A stretch of DNA of 64,000 nucleotides from Thauera chlorobenzoica (GTDB taxonomy: Bacteria > Pseudomonadota > Gammaproteobacteria > Burkholderiales > Rhodocyclaceae): assembly GCF_001922305.1 (NCBI RefSeq), contig NZ_CP018839.1:186001-250000 (forward strand), read 5' to 3'. The notes below the pieces were generated by a model, which saw only the letters and a program-made list of their open reading frames with translations, had not been told where the DNA came from and did no database searches. A program made the position numbers and the translations under genes. Shown here piece after piece: positions 10,996 through 20,760 of the stretch (within the stretch, counting starts at the first letter, position 1; each line of letters opens with the position of its first letter).

Positions 10996-11621
10996 ACCCA
11001 TCCATCCTCAACCTGCGCCGCCGGCTGCTGGCCGTGCTGACCGTGGCGGCCCTGTCGCCCATGATCAGCCTGGCCGCCCCCGGGGCGCACGGTCCCAACG
11101 GCGAACATCTCGACCAACAGCCGGTGGTCGCCGGCGGCGCGAGCCTGCCCCGTGTCGAAGCCAGGTCGGAAGGCTATGAGCTGGTCGCCAGCCTAGAGGC
11201 TGGCCAGCTCGTCATCCTGGTCGATCGCTACGAAACCAACGAGCCCGTGCTCGGCGCCCGGCTGGAGGTCGAGTCGGGCGCGCACAAGGCCGTGGCCGCC
11301 TTCCGCCCGGACAGTGGCGACTACGCCGCAACCGATGCGGCACTGCTCGAGGCGCTCGCCGCGCCGGGCGAGCATGCCCTCGTCTTCACGCTGGCCAGCG
11401 ACAACGACGCCGACCTGCTGGACGGCACGCTGGTCACCGGGCCGCTTGCCGGCGCCGCCCGTGCGGGAGGCGGTCACGGCGTCGACGACCACGGCCATGC
11501 GCATGGTCATGCGCTCGAGCGTGCAGCCCTGATCGGCGGTGGCGTTCTCGTGCTCGGGGCGCTTGCGGCTGCCGCCTGGCGCCGCCGGCGCACCTCGAAC
11601 CTCGCCACGGGGGTGAAGTGA
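10992..11621 (+). CDS. Membrane-anchored periplasmic accessory protein of RND operon, unknown function
   Basis: A 209-residue protein with a signal peptide, then the motif APGAHGPNGEHLD, a beta-rich middle domain (about residues 55-155), a short His-rich segment (HGVDDHGHAHGHA) and a C-terminal membrane helix followed by RRRR. The same APGAHGPNGEHLD motif occurs at the N-terminus of the adaptor encoded next. The gene overlaps both neighbours by 1-4 bases. Genes like this are found between TolC and adaptor genes of some heavy-metal RND operons. It may act as a metal-loading or adaptor-assembly factor (inference). Confidence 0.75.
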   Translation: MNPSILNLRRRLLAVLTVAALSPMISLAAPGAHGPNGEHLDQQPVVAGGASLPRVEARSEGYELVASLEAGQLVILVDRYETNEPVLGARLEVESGAHKAVAAFRPDSGDYAATDAALLEALAAPGEHALVFTLASDNDADLLDGTLVTGPLAGAARAGGGHGVDDHGHAHGHALERAALIGGGVLVLGALAAAAWRRRRTSNLATGVK

Positions 11622-12772
11622 TGAACGCCATCCCCCCCCTTCATCGGCTGCGGTCCGCCTGGCTCGCGGTGGCGGCCTTGCCGGCCTGGATCCTGTTCAC
11701 GCCGGCCGTCCACGCGGCGCCGGGCGCGCATGGTCCCAACGGCGAACACCTGGACGCGCCCGCTGCCACGGCCAGCCCATCCGGGCTGGCGCGCTTGCCC
11801 GACGGCAGCGTCAATGTGCCGAAGGCCGCGCAACGCCGCATGGCGATCCGCACGCTGCTGGCGGCGGAGTCCGAGGCTGCGGCCACGGTCGAGCTGCCTG
11901 GACGGGTGATCGCCGACCCCAACGCCAGCGGCCGCGTGCAGACCGTGCATGGCGGCCGCATCGAGCCCGGCCCCAGGGGGCTGCCGCTCGTCGGGCAGCG
12001 GGTGGCGCAGGGCGAGTTGCTGGCCCATGTTCGCCATCACGCCGACCCCTATGCCCAGGCGGGCCAGAAGGCCCAGCTGGCCGAGTTGCGCGCGCAGCGC
12101 CAGATCGCCGAGCAGCGCGTCCGGCGCCTCCAAGGCCTCGAGGGTACGGTGCCACGCAAGGACATCGACGCCGCGCGCACCGAAGCCCGCATGCTCACCG
12201 AGCGCGAGCGCAGCATCGGCGCCAGCCTGGAGGCGCGCGAGTCACTGGTCGCGTCGGTCTCCGGCGTGATCGCTCGCGCCGACGTCACGGTCGGCCAGGT
12301 CGTCGCACCGAACGACGTGTTGTTCGACGTGGTCGACCCGTCGCGCATGCTGGTCGAGGCCGTCACCGCCGATCCGGCGCTGGCCGCCAGCGTCGGTGCG
12401 GCATCGCTTCAGGGCGTGCCCGAGGCGAGCTTGCAGTTCGTCGGCGGCGCGCAGATGCTGCGCGACGGTGTGCTGCCGCTGATCTTCACCGTGGCACCGG
12501 GTGCGCCACTCCCGCTGGCGATCGGCCAGCCGGTGACCGTGATCGCGCAGTCGAACCAGCGCGTCAAAGGCATCGTGCTGCCGGCCCAGGCCGTGGTGCG
12601 CAACGCGACCAACGAGCCGATCGTCTGGATCAAGTCGGGGGCCGAGCGCTTCATCGCGCAGCCCGTCCGGCTCCAGGCGCTGGATGCGAGCACGGTGGTG
12701 ATCACCCAGGGCCTTGGCGCGGACAACCGCGTCGTCGTCCAGGGCGCAGCGCTGATCGCTCAGATCCGCTGA
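11621..12772 (+). CDS. RND efflux periplasmic adaptor (CzcB/CusB family)
   Basis: A 383-residue membrane-fusion protein: signal/anchor helix (about 12-33), the motif APGAHGPNGEHLD, a split lipoyl/barrel-sandwich domain (HGGRIEPGPRGLPLVGQRV and later VSGVIARADVTVGQVVAP), a short helical hairpin rich in Ala/Arg/Glu, and a C-terminal beta-barrel and membrane-proximal domain. ATG 11621 shares its A with the preceding TGA. It bridges the pump and the outer-membrane channel of the same operon. Confidence 0.88.
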   Translation: MNAIPPLHRLRSAWLAVAALPAWILFTPAVHAAPGAHGPNGEHLDAPAATASPSGLARLPDGSVNVPKAAQRRMAIRTLLAAESEAAATVELPGRVIADPNASGRVQTVHGGRIEPGPRGLPLVGQRVAQGELLAHVRHHADPYAQAGQKAQLAELRAQRQIAEQRVRRLQGLEGTVPRKDIDAARTEARMLTERERSIGASLEARESLVASVSGVIARADVTVGQVVAPNDVLFDVVDPSRMLVEAVTADPALAASVGAASLQGVPEASLQFVGGAQMLRDGVLPLIFTVAPGAPLPLAIGQPVTVIAQSNQRVKGIVLPAQAVVRNATNEPIVWIKSGAERFIAQPVRLQALDASTVVITQGLGADNRVVVQGAALIAQIR

Positions 12773-12787
12773 ACGGGAGTCCCCCTC

Positions 12788-15700
12788 ATGTTCAACTGGA
12801 TCGTTCGCTACAGCCTGCACAACCGGCTGTTCGTGCTTGCCGTGGCCGCGCTGCTGATGGTCTACGGCGCGATGACCGCCTGGCGCACGCCGGTCGACGT
12901 CTTCCCCGACCTCAACAAACCCCTCGTCACGGTGCTGACCGAGGCGGGCGGGATGGCGCCCGAGGAGGTGGAGCAACTGGTCACCTTCCCGCTCGAGACC
13001 GCACTCAACGGCATGCCCGGCGTCACCCGAGTACGCAGCACCTCGGGCGTGGGTCTGTCCATCCTCTACGCCGAGTTCGATTGGGGCACCGACATCTACC
13101 GCAACCGCCAACTGGTGGCCGAACGGCTGGCACTGGTGCGCGAGCAGTTGCCCGGCGACATCACGCCCGTCATGGGCCCTGTGTCGTCGATCATGGGCGA
13201 GGTCATGCTGATCGCGCTGCCGCTGGGCGCCGGTGACGGCCAGACGCCAGCCGTCAGCCCGATGGCGGCGCGCGAGTATGCCGACTTCGTGCTGCGCCCG
13301 CGCCTGCTGTCGATTCCCGGTGTGTCGCAGGTGATCCCGATCGGGGGCGAGGTGCGCACGCTGCGCGTGGCGCCCGACACGGCCCGCATGGCGCAGTTCG
13401 ACGTGTCGCTCAACCAGCTCGAGAAGGCGCTCGAGGGCTACGCCGGGAACGCCGGGGGTGGCTTCATCGACCTCAACAGCCGCGAGTACCTGATCCGGCA
13501 CCTGGGGCGCAGCAACCGCATCGAGGACCTGGCCGGCATCGCGGTGGCCTGGAAGGACGGGCGCTCCATCCTGCTCGAACAGGTGGCAGCCGTCTCGTTC
13601 GCGCCGGGGCTCAAGCGCGGTGATGCGGGTTACGGTGGTTTGCCGGCGGTCGTGATCAGCGTGCAGAAACAGCCGCAGGCCGACACGGTGGCGCTCTCCG
13701 CGCAGATCGAGTCGGCGCTGGCCGAGCTCAGGCCCGGCCTGCCCGCAGGCCTCGCCGCGCCCAGGGTGCTCTTCCGTCAGGCCGACTTCATCCAGGCCTC
13801 GATCGGCAACGTGGCCGAGGCGCTTCGCGACGGGGCCATCATGGTGGCGATCGTGCTCTTCGCCTTCCTGCTCTCGGCGCGCACGACGGTGATCTCGCTG
13901 ACCGCGATCCCGCTGTCGCTCGCGGTCACGGCATTGGTGTTCCAGTGGCTCGGGCAGTCCATCAACGTGATGACGCTGGGCGGGCTGGCGATCGCGATCG
14001 GTGAGCTGGTCGACGATGCGGTGGTCGATGTCGAGAACATCCTGCGGCGACTGAAGCAGAACCGCGCCGCGCGCGACCGGCTGCCCGTTCTCGAGGTCGT
14101 CCGCAGCGCCAGCGTCGAGGTGCGCTCGGGCATCGTCTATGCGACGGTGATCGTCGTGCTGGTCTTCGTGCCCCTGTTCGCGCTGCCGGGCATCGAGGGG
14201 CGGCTGTTCACGCCGCTGGGCATCGCCTACATCGTGTCGATCGGCGCGTCGATGCTGGTATCGATGACCGTCACGCCGGTGATGTGCTACTACATGCTGC
14301 CGACGATGAAACGCCTCGATCACGGCGACAGCCCGCTGGTCGCCTGGCTCAAGCGCCAGGACACGAAGCTGCTGCACTGGTCCTTCGGGCGCGCGAAGCT
14401 GCTGATCGTGGTGGCTGTGCTGGCAGTGGCGGGCGCCGCCTCGACGGTGCCATTCTTTCCGCGCGCCTTCCTGCCGGCCTTCAACGAGGGTTCGCTGGTA
14501 CTGGGCCTGGTGATGCAGCCCGGCACGTCGCTGGCCGAAGCCAACCGGATCGGGCGCGAGGCCGAACTGCTGATCGGCCAGGTCCCCGAGGTGACCCAGG
14601 TCGGCCGCCGCACCGGCCGCGCCGAGCTCGACGAGCATGCCGAAGGCGTGCACTCGGCCGAGATCGACGTGGACCTCAAGCGCAGCGGGCGTGACCGCGA
14701 GGCCATCATGGCCGACATCCGGGACCGGCTATCGGTGCTGCCGGCGCAGGTGGCCATCGGCCAACCGATCAGCCACCGCCTCGATCACCTGCTGTCGGGC
14801 GTGCGCGCCCAGGTGGCCGTGAAGATATTCGGCGACGACATCGACACGCTGCGCGGCCTGGCCGAACAGATGCGATCCGGGCTGAGCGGGGTGCCGGGCC
14901 TGGTCGACCTGACGGTCGAGAAGCAGGTGCTGATTCCGCAGATCACCGTGCGGCTGGACCATCGCAAGGCCGCTCAGCTCGGGCTGTCGCCCGGCGAGGC
15001 GATCCGCGTGCTGCAGGCGCTGACCGACGGCGCCCACGGCGCGCAGATCGTGGACGGTCCGCGCCGCTACGAGCTGGTGCTGCGTCTGCCCGATGAGCGG
15101 CGCAGCCCGCAGGATCTGGCGCGGATGCTGATCGACACCCCTGCCGGCCGCGTGCCGGTGTCGGCCATCGCCAGCGTCGAGGAGACCGATGGGCCCAACC
15201 AGGTCGGACGCGAGAACGGCCGTCGCCGCATCGTCGTCTATGGCAACACCGATGGCAGCAACATGAGCGAGGTGATCGCTGCCGTGCGCGGCGTGATCGC
15301 CGGGCAGGCGCTACCCACCGGCTACTTCATCAGCCTGGAAGGCCAGTTCCAGGCCCAGGAGCAGGCTACGCGCCTGATCGCGGGCCTGTCGGTGGTGTCG
15401 CTGGTGATGATCTTCCTGGTGCTGTACTCGCGCTACCAGTCGGTGGTGCTGGCCGGCATCGTGATGGCCAACATCCCGCTGGCGCTGATCGGCTCGGTGA
15501 TGGCGATGTGGATCGCCGGGGTGCAGTTGTCGGTGGCATCGATGGTGGGCTTCATCACGCTGGCGGGTATCGCCACCCGCAACGGCATCCTGAAGATCAG
15601 CCACTACATCAACCTGTGCAAGTTCGAGGGCGAGACTTTCAGCCAGGCCATGATCGTGCGCGGCTCGCTCGAGCGGCTGACGCCGGTGCTGATGACGGCC

Positions 15701-15931
15701 CTGGTTGCAGCCTTCGCACTGACGCCGCTGCTGCTGGCCGCCGATGCCCCGGGCAAGGAGATCCTGCACCCGGTCGCGGTGGTGATCTTCGGTGGTCTGG
15801 TCAGCTCGACGCTGCTGGACACCCTGCTCACCCCGGTCATGTACTGGATGTTCGGTCGCAAGCCCACCGAGCGGCTGCTCGGCAAGGATGCGCAAACGCC
15901 GGCAGTGGCCGACGCGCGCGAGGCTTTCTGA
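12788..15931 (+). CDS. Heavy-metal efflux RND transporter (CzcA/CusA family)
   Basis: A 1047-residue, 12-helix proton-driven pump. The fourth-helix motif is [19 protein letters not shown], different from both the CusA form seen at 106-3345 and the DGAVVIVEN of CzcA, so the exported metal cannot be read from it. Other family landmarks are present: [19 protein letters not shown] near the N-terminus, [16 protein letters not shown] in the periplasmic part and [20 protein letters not shown] near the C-terminus. The operon czcI-like, channel, accessory, adaptor and pump is complete. A small secreted protein follows. Confidence 0.9.
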   Translation: MFNWIVRYSLHNRLFVLAVAALLMVYGAMTAWRTPVDVFPDLNKPLVTVLTEAGGMAPEEVEQLVTFPLETALNGMPGVTRVRSTSGVGLSILYAEFDWGTDIYRNRQLVAERLALVREQLPGDITPVMGPVSSIMGEVMLIALPLGAGDGQTPAVSPMAAREYADFVLRPRLLSIPGVSQVIPIGGEVRTLRVAPDTARMAQFDVSLNQLEKALEGYAGNAGGGFIDLNSREYLIRHLGRSNRIEDLAGIAVAWKDGRSILLEQVAAVSFAPGLKRGDAGYGGLPAVVISVQKQPQADTVALSAQIESALAELRPGLPAGLAAPRVLFRQADFIQASIGNVAEALRDGAIMVAIVLFAFLLSARTTVISLTAIPLSLAVTALVFQWLGQSINVMTLGGLAIAIGELVDDAVVDVENILRRLKQNRAARDRLPVLEVVRSASVEVRSGIVYATVIVVLVFVPLFALPGIEGRLFTPLGIAYIVSIGASMLVSMTVTPVMCYYMLPTMKRLDHGDSPLVAWLKRQDTKLLHWSFGRAKLLIVVAVLAVAGAASTVPFFPRAFLPAFNEGSLVLGLVMQPGTSLAEANRIGREAELLIGQVPEVTQVGRRTGRAELDEHAEGVHSAEIDVDLKRSGRDREAIMADIRDRLSVLPAQVAIGQPISHRLDHLLSGVRAQVAVKIFGDDIDTLRGLAEQMRSGLSGVPGLVDLTVEKQVLIPQITVRLDHRKAAQLGLSPGEAIRVLQALTDGAHGAQIVDGPRRYELVLRLPDERRSPQDLARMLIDTPAGRVPVSAIASVEETDGPNQVGRENGRRRIVVYGNTDGSNMSEVIAAVRGVIAGQALPTGYFISLEGQFQAQEQATRLIAGLSVVSLVMIFLVLYSRYQSVVLAGIVMANIPLALIGSVMAMWIAGVQLSVASMVGFITLAGIATRNGILKISHYINLCKFEGETFSQAMIVRGSLERLTPVLMTALVAAFALTPLLLAADAPGKEILHPVAVVIFGGLVSSTLLDTLLTPVMYWMFGRKPTERLLGKDAQTPAVADAREAF

Positions 15932-16009
15932 GTGCGCGCTCGTTAAAGAACCAGGCACTCGCGGTGCCGCCTGCGCCAAGCGCACCGCGTTTCCAAGGAG
16001 AGATCACCC

Positions 16010-16384
16010 ATGATCACCAAGTTCCTCGCAGCTGCCATCCTGGCCTGCTCCACCCTTGCATCCGCCCCGGCACTCGCGCATGGCGGTGCCGCCCCCAAGC
16101 ACGGCGGCGTCGTGCAGACCGCAAGCGACCTGTCGTTCGAACTCGTTGCCGGCGAGGGGGCTGCCATGCTGTATGTCGAGGATCACGGCAAGCCCATGGT
16201 CCCGACCGGCATGAGCGGCAAGCTGACTGTGCTCAACGGCACCGAGAAATCGGAAGCCCCGCTGGTCGTGAGCGGCGACAAGCTCGAAGCCAGGGGCGTC
16301 ACGATCGCCAAGGGGGCAAAGGTGGTGGCCGCAATCAACACCGCCGACCAGAAGGCCATTACCGTGCGTTTCACCGTGCGCTGA
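16010..16384 (+). CDS. Small periplasmic protein with His/Gly metal-site-like N-terminus
   Basis: A 124-residue secreted protein with a signal peptide (about 1-23, SAPALA) followed by HGGAAPKHGGVVQTASDLSF and a beta-rich domain. Strong ribosome-binding site AAGGAG. Proteins with this pattern commonly follow RND pumps in metal operons and may bind the exported metal; that is an inference. No named domain is recognised with confidence. Its stop codon lies in a perfect 18-bp palindrome. Confidence 0.75.
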   Translation: MITKFLAAAILACSTLASAPALAHGGAAPKHGGVVQTASDLSFELVAGEGAAMLYVEDHGKPMVPTGMSGKLTVLNGTEKSEAPLVVSGDKLEARGVTIAKGAKVVAAINTADQKAITVRFTVR

Positions 16385-16395
16385 GCGCTCAGCGC
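16378..16395. repeat. Perfect 18-bp palindrome over a stop codon
   Basis: GCGCTGAGCGCTCAGCGC is fully self-complementary and includes the TGA stop of the preceding gene. It could act as a transcript-end hairpin or a protein site. No T-run follows. The remaining 200 bases to the next gene show only a G-run/C-run pair. Confidence 0.6.
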
Positions 16396-16596
16396 GCCGG
16401 CAGTCGCAGCGGAGGGGGGCGGCGGCGACACCCCCACCGCTGGGGAGTCGCGCAGCGCCCAGACGCCTTGCCGGCCAACGGGCTGGCGGCGCGTCAAGCG
16501 CAGGCCAGTGCATGAGTTTGACCGGCCCGCAGAGTGACGCGGTAAAATCCCACTCATCCATCTGCCTGCGGCCGCAATTCGAATGAAGGATCACAA

Positions 16597-19305
16597 GTGA
16601 GCGACCCGAAGCAGAAGCACTGGCACCATCTGACCGGCGAACAGGTGCTGAGACTGCTTGCCACGAATGGGCAGACAGGCCTGGATCGGGTTGCGGTAGA
16701 AGAGCGACAACATCAACATGGACCAAACTCGCTGGCCAGGCGAGTTGGCGATGGACCCTTGTTGAGGTTTCTGCTGCAGTTCAATCAGGCGCTGGTCTAC
16801 ATTCTGCTTATTGCAGTGATCATCAAGCTCTCTTTGGGGGCCTTCGTCGATGCAGCGGTGATCTTCGGCGTGGTGCTGCTCAACTCGATCATCGGATTCG
16901 TGCAGGAGGGTAAGGCGCTCAATGCGCTCGAGGCGCTGTCGCGCACCTTGAAGATGGAGACCACCGTATTGCGGGCCGGAGAAAAGCAGCGCATCGACGC
17001 AGCCGGGCTCGTACCAGGTGACATCGTCCTTCTCGCCTCCGGCGATAAGGTGCCCGCAGACCTGTTTCTGTTGCGCAGCCGCAGCCTGCAAATCGATGAG
17101 TCGGCTCTGACTGGTGAATCAGTGCCGGTGGACAAGTTCCCTGGCATTCTGGAACTCGAGACGCCACTCGCCGACCGCACGAACCTGGCATATTCCTCAA
17201 CCCTGGTCACTTACGGTACAGGGGTCGGCGTCGTTGTCGCCACCGGGGACAGCACCGAGATCGGCCGCATTTCGGAGCTCATAGCCAGCGCCGAGGTAAT
17301 CGCCACACCGCTGACGCGCAAGATCGCCCACTTCAGCAGGCTGCTACTCTACGCGATCCTGGGGCTGGCTGGCCTGACCTTTGCCGTGGGCCTGTGGCAT
17401 GGGCAGTATTGGGTGGACCTCTTCATGGCCGCCGTTGCCTTGTCGGTTGCGATGATCCCGGAGGGGCTGCCCGCAGTGCTCACCATCACACTTGCCATTG
17501 GCGTAGCGCGCATGGCAAAACGCAACGCGATCATCCGTCGCCTGCCTGCGGTCGAGACGCTCGGCAGCACTACCGTGGTGTGCTCGGACAAGACAGGAAC
17601 AATTACTCGCAATGAGATGACGGTCCAGCGACTCTGGGTCGACGGACAGTCGTTCGAGCTCAGCGGCATCGGCTACGCGCCGGAGGGCGAGTTGCGACTT
17701 GATGGCGAGCGTCACTCAGCCGCCGAGCACGGGGTTGTGCGCGAGTTGCTGCGTGCCGGCCTCCTCTGTAATGACGCGGTGCTCAAGCGTGACGGTGATG
17801 CCTGGCGAATCGAGGGTGACCCCACCGAGGGGGCGCTGCTGGTCGCGGCCAGCAAGGCCGGTCTCGATGCTAGGACCGAAAACGCTCGTGCCGCCAGGCT
17901 GGAGACGATTCCGTTCGAATCGCAACATCAATACATGGTCACCCTGCACGGCGGCGACAACCCGGTCGTCTATCTCAAGGGGTCGGTTGAAAAGATCCTC
18001 GAGCGTTGCACGGTCATGCTCGGAGTAGACGGTTCGGTGGGCGCGCTCGACGCTGATGAGGTCCTTCGTCAGGTCAATGCAATGGCCGGTCACGGACTAC
18101 GGGTGCTGGCGTTTGCCCGGATGGCCGTAGCGCGCGGGACTACCGACATCGATCATCAGGATGTCTGCGACGGCCTCACCTTTCTGGGTCTGCAGGGCAT
18201 GATCGATCCGCCACGCGAGGAGGCGATCCACGCAGTGCGAGCCTGCCAGGAAGCGGGGATCAAGGTCAAGATGATCACGGGCGATCACGCCGCGACCGCC
18301 GCTGCCATTGCCGGCCAGATAGGCTTGTTGCACACCTCGGGACATGCGGGGGTACTCACTGGGCGCGCGCTCGAAGAGATCCCTGATGCCGACTTGATCG
18401 ACGTTGCCGCGCACACGGCGGTGTTTGCACGCGTGACGCCCGAACAGAAGCTGCGCTTGGTCGAGGCCTTGCAGGCACGCGGGGAGGTGGTCGCGATGAC
18501 CGGCGATGGCGTAAACGACGCGCCGGCGCTGCGAAGGGCCGACATTGGTGTCGCGATGGGCATCACCGGCACGGATGTCTCGAAGGAGGCCGCGGACATG
18601 GTGCTCACCGATGACAATTTCGCCACCATCGAAGCTGCTGTAGAAGAGGGCCGCGGCGTATTCGACAACCTGATCAAGTTCATCACCTGGATCTTGCCGA
18701 CCAACGCCGGTCAGGGACTGGTGATCATCGCTGCGGTGATGGCGGCGCAGCCGCTGCCGGTGCTGCCGGTTCAGGCGCTGTGGATCAACATGACCACGGC
18801 CGTGCTACTTGGCCTCACCCTGGCTTTCGAGCCACGGGAGCGGGACATAATGAGTCGCCCGCCAAGGTTGTCCGCGGCACCGATCCTCAACGGCGAATTG
18901 ATCAAACGCATCCTGCTGGTCGGCCTGCTGCTTCTCGTGGGTAGCTTCGGCCTGTTCGAATGGGCGTTGTATAGCGGGCGCAGCGAGCAGGAGGCGAGGA
19001 CGATCGCAGTGAACGTCTTCGCGGTCGGGCAATCATTCTATCTGCTCAACTGCCGTTCGCTGCGGTACTCCATGTTCCGTCTCGGGCTGTTCAGTAATCC
19101 TTTGATCTGGGCAGGCATCGGGGCGATGATGGCTGTGCAGTTGCTGTTCACCTATATTCCGCTGATGAACAAGCTTTTCCACACGGCGCCGATCGGCTGG
19201 ATCGACTGGGGGCTGATCGTTGCCGTCGGCCTCGCCATTTATCTGGTGATCGAAGGCGAGAAGGCTTGGAGAAGACGTGGCGCAAGCAGCACGGTAACGC
19301 ACTGA
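16597..19305 (+). CDS. Type II (P2A/P2D-like) cation-transporting P-type ATPase
   Basis: A 902-residue P-type ATPase with N-terminal cation-ATPase domain, the phosphorylation motif DKTGTIT (Asp331), and hinge motif TGDGVNDAPALRRADIG. The fourth-helix motif is MIPEGLPAV (PEGL), as in Ca2+, Na+ or Mg2+ type II pumps, and the CPC motif of metal P1B pumps is absent. GTG 16597 follows AAGGA. It starts a group of ion and stress genes. Substrate could be Ca2+ or Na+; the downstream nhaR and mscS-type genes favour monovalent or osmotic stress but do not prove it. Confidence 0.88.
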   Translation: MSDPKQKHWHHLTGEQVLRLLATNGQTGLDRVAVEERQHQHGPNSLARRVGDGPLLRFLLQFNQALVYILLIAVIIKLSLGAFVDAAVIFGVVLLNSIIGFVQEGKALNALEALSRTLKMETTVLRAGEKQRIDAAGLVPGDIVLLASGDKVPADLFLLRSRSLQIDESALTGESVPVDKFPGILELETPLADRTNLAYSSTLVTYGTGVGVVVATGDSTEIGRISELIASAEVIATPLTRKIAHFSRLLLYAILGLAGLTFAVGLWHGQYWVDLFMAAVALSVAMIPEGLPAVLTITLAIGVARMAKRNAIIRRLPAVETLGSTTVVCSDKTGTITRNEMTVQRLWVDGQSFELSGIGYAPEGELRLDGERHSAAEHGVVRELLRAGLLCNDAVLKRDGDAWRIEGDPTEGALLVAASKAGLDARTENARAARLETIPFESQHQYMVTLHGGDNPVVYLKGSVEKILERCTVMLGVDGSVGALDADEVLRQVNAMAGHGLRVLAFARMAVARGTTDIDHQDVCDGLTFLGLQGMIDPPREEAIHAVRACQEAGIKVKMITGDHAATAAAIAGQIGLLHTSGHAGVLTGRALEEIPDADLIDVAAHTAVFARVTPEQKLRLVEALQARGEVVAMTGDGVNDAPALRRADIGVAMGITGTDVSKEAADMVLTDDNFATIEAAVEEGRGVFDNLIKFITWILPTNAGQGLVIIAAVMAAQPLPVLPVQALWINMTTAVLLGLTLAFEPRERDIMSRPPRLSAAPILNGELIKRILLVGLLLLVGSFGLFEWALYSGRSEQEARTIAVNVFAVGQSFYLLNCRSLRYSMFRLGLFSNPLIWAGIGAMMAVQLLFTYIPLMNKLFHTAPIGWIDWGLIVAVGLAIYLVIEGEKAWRRRGASSTVTH

Positions 19306-19380
19306 AACCGGCGGCTCGCGCGGGCCGGCCGAGTAACGGTGCGCACCCCCTTGGAATCAAGTTATTTCACGCAGGCGTAG

Positions 19381-19866
19381 ATGAATACAAGCAACGAGAA
19401 GGGCGTTAAGCAAGAGACCATGGGGGGCACGATCCCTTTACTGAACTGGATCATCGGGCGGGTTGCCCGCGTGCTGGCGGTAATCATGGTTCTGGTGATC
19501 ATCTGGGGAGTCGCCGACGTTCTTTATGTCTTGTATCAGAGGTTGATGTCGCCGCCATTCATGCTGCTCGAGATCAAGGACATACTGGCGACCTTCGGGG
19601 CCTTCATGGCGGTTCTGATAGCGATAGAGATCTATCACAACATCATCCTTTACGCCGAGAGTGACAAAAGCCACCACCTTGCGGTGGAGATCGTGCTTGG
19701 AACTGCGCTGATGGCGATCTCACGCAAGGTGATCATTCTCGACTTCAACGACGTCGAACCCAGCTATCTCTACGGTACCGCGGCGATCACATTCGCCCTC
19801 GCAGTTGGCTACTACCTGATCGTGATCAGACCGAGAAAGCACAAAGTAGTCTGCGGAGAAGGGTGA
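19381..19866 (+). CDS. PsiE-family (phosphate-starvation-inducible) membrane protein
   Basis: A 161-residue protein with four hydrophobic helices. The segment LLEIKDILATFGAFMAVLIA and the following EIYHNIILY, then ISRKVIILDF, match the PsiE family. Function of the family is unknown; members appear in phosphate-starvation and stress-tolerance loci. It is followed three bases after its stop by the MscS-family gene, indicating co-transcription. Confidence 0.8.
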   Translation: MNTSNEKGVKQETMGGTIPLLNWIIGRVARVLAVIMVLVIIWGVADVLYVLYQRLMSPPFMLLEIKDILATFGAFMAVLIAIEIYHNIILYAESDKSHHLAVEIVLGTALMAISRKVIILDFNDVEPSYLYGTAAITFALAVGYYLIVIRPRKHKVVCGEG

Positions 19867-19869
19867 CGC

Positions 19870-20760
19870 ATGCCAATCGATAGCCTCGAGCGCCTCTTCA
19901 TTGCCATTCCTGGTCAATGGGAGAGGGCGATCGCAACCGTCCTTATGGTTTTGGTGGGCGCCACGCTGACACATCTTTGGGCTCGCTACCTGGCGCGCGG
20001 AGAGGTCATCTCCAACGAGAAGCGTCGGGTTCACCTGGTGTGGGTCCGCAACACCATCTGGTTTGTCGTATTGTTCGTGATCATTTCGGTCTGGGCGTCA
20101 ACGATCGCGGGCTTTGCCTTGTCACTCGCTGCGGTCGCGGGTGCTATGCTGATCGTCAGCAAGGAACTGCTGATGTGTGTGCTCGGCTACCTCTATCTGA
20201 CACTGGTCCGGCCTTTCAAGGTAGGAGACTTTATTGAATCCAGCCTGTTCAGCGGCCGAGTCGTCGATATCGACATGTTCGCGACCACCTTGGCCGAGTA
20301 TGGCCATGCAGGGCAAGTCACGGGGAAGGTTGTCGAGTTTCCCAACGGCCTGCTGCTGACCACACCGGTCAAGAATGTATCGCCCACCGGCGAATACGTG
20401 CTGCACCTGATGAGGGTTCCCGTTCCGGCTGCGATGGTGTGCGACCTTGTCAGCATCGAAGACACCGCTAGAACGGCTGCAGAACTTGCGACCCGTGAAT
20501 GGCAGGAGCAGGCTGAAGCGCACTTCCGTAAACTCGCGAACGAGGACTTCATCTCCTACTCGTCAGGCCGGATCAAGGTGCTCTGGGATTTTGTTGATCC
20601 TGAGCATCTCATGCTCATCATCCGTATAACCTGCCCGGTCGCAATGCGACTGAAGGTCGAACAGTCGGTGTTCAGAGCGATCTGGCTCGAAGTCAGTCGG
20701 CAACGTTCTGATTTAGGGGCAACTGGATGGGCTGCGCCGAGCTTGATGACTGATAACTAG
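19870..20760 (+). CDS. MscS-family mechanosensitive channel
   Basis: A 296-residue membrane protein with three N-terminal hydrophobic helices, the third Ala/Gly-rich as in pore helices (SLAAVAGAMLIVSKE), then a cytoplasmic beta domain containing FKVGDFIESSLFSGRVVDID and FPNGLLLTTPVKN, the standard MscS landmarks. Opens under membrane tension to release solutes. Ribosome-binding site AGAAGGG. Its TAG stop lies in the CTAG palindrome that also supplies the stop of the convergent usp gene. Confidence 0.88.
   Translation: MPIDSLERLFIAIPGQWERAIATVLMVLVGATLTHLWARYLARGEVISNEKRRVHLVWVRNTIWFVVLFVIISVWASTIAGFALSLAAVAGAMLIVSKELLMCVLGYLYLTLVRPFKVGDFIESSLFSGRVVDIDMFATTLAEYGHAGQVTGKVVEFPNGLLLTTPVKNVSPTGEYVLHLMRVPVPAAMVCDLVSIEDTARTAAELATREWQEQAEAHFRKLANEDFISYSSGRIKVLWDFVDPEHLMLIIRITCPVAMRLKVEQSVFRAIWLEVSRQRSDLGATGWAAPSLMTDN

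Noticed and set aside
12242..14653. 803-codon minus-strand frame opposite the RND pump
   Set aside because: Antisense shadow of a GC-rich gene; composition is unnatural and no start signal is present.
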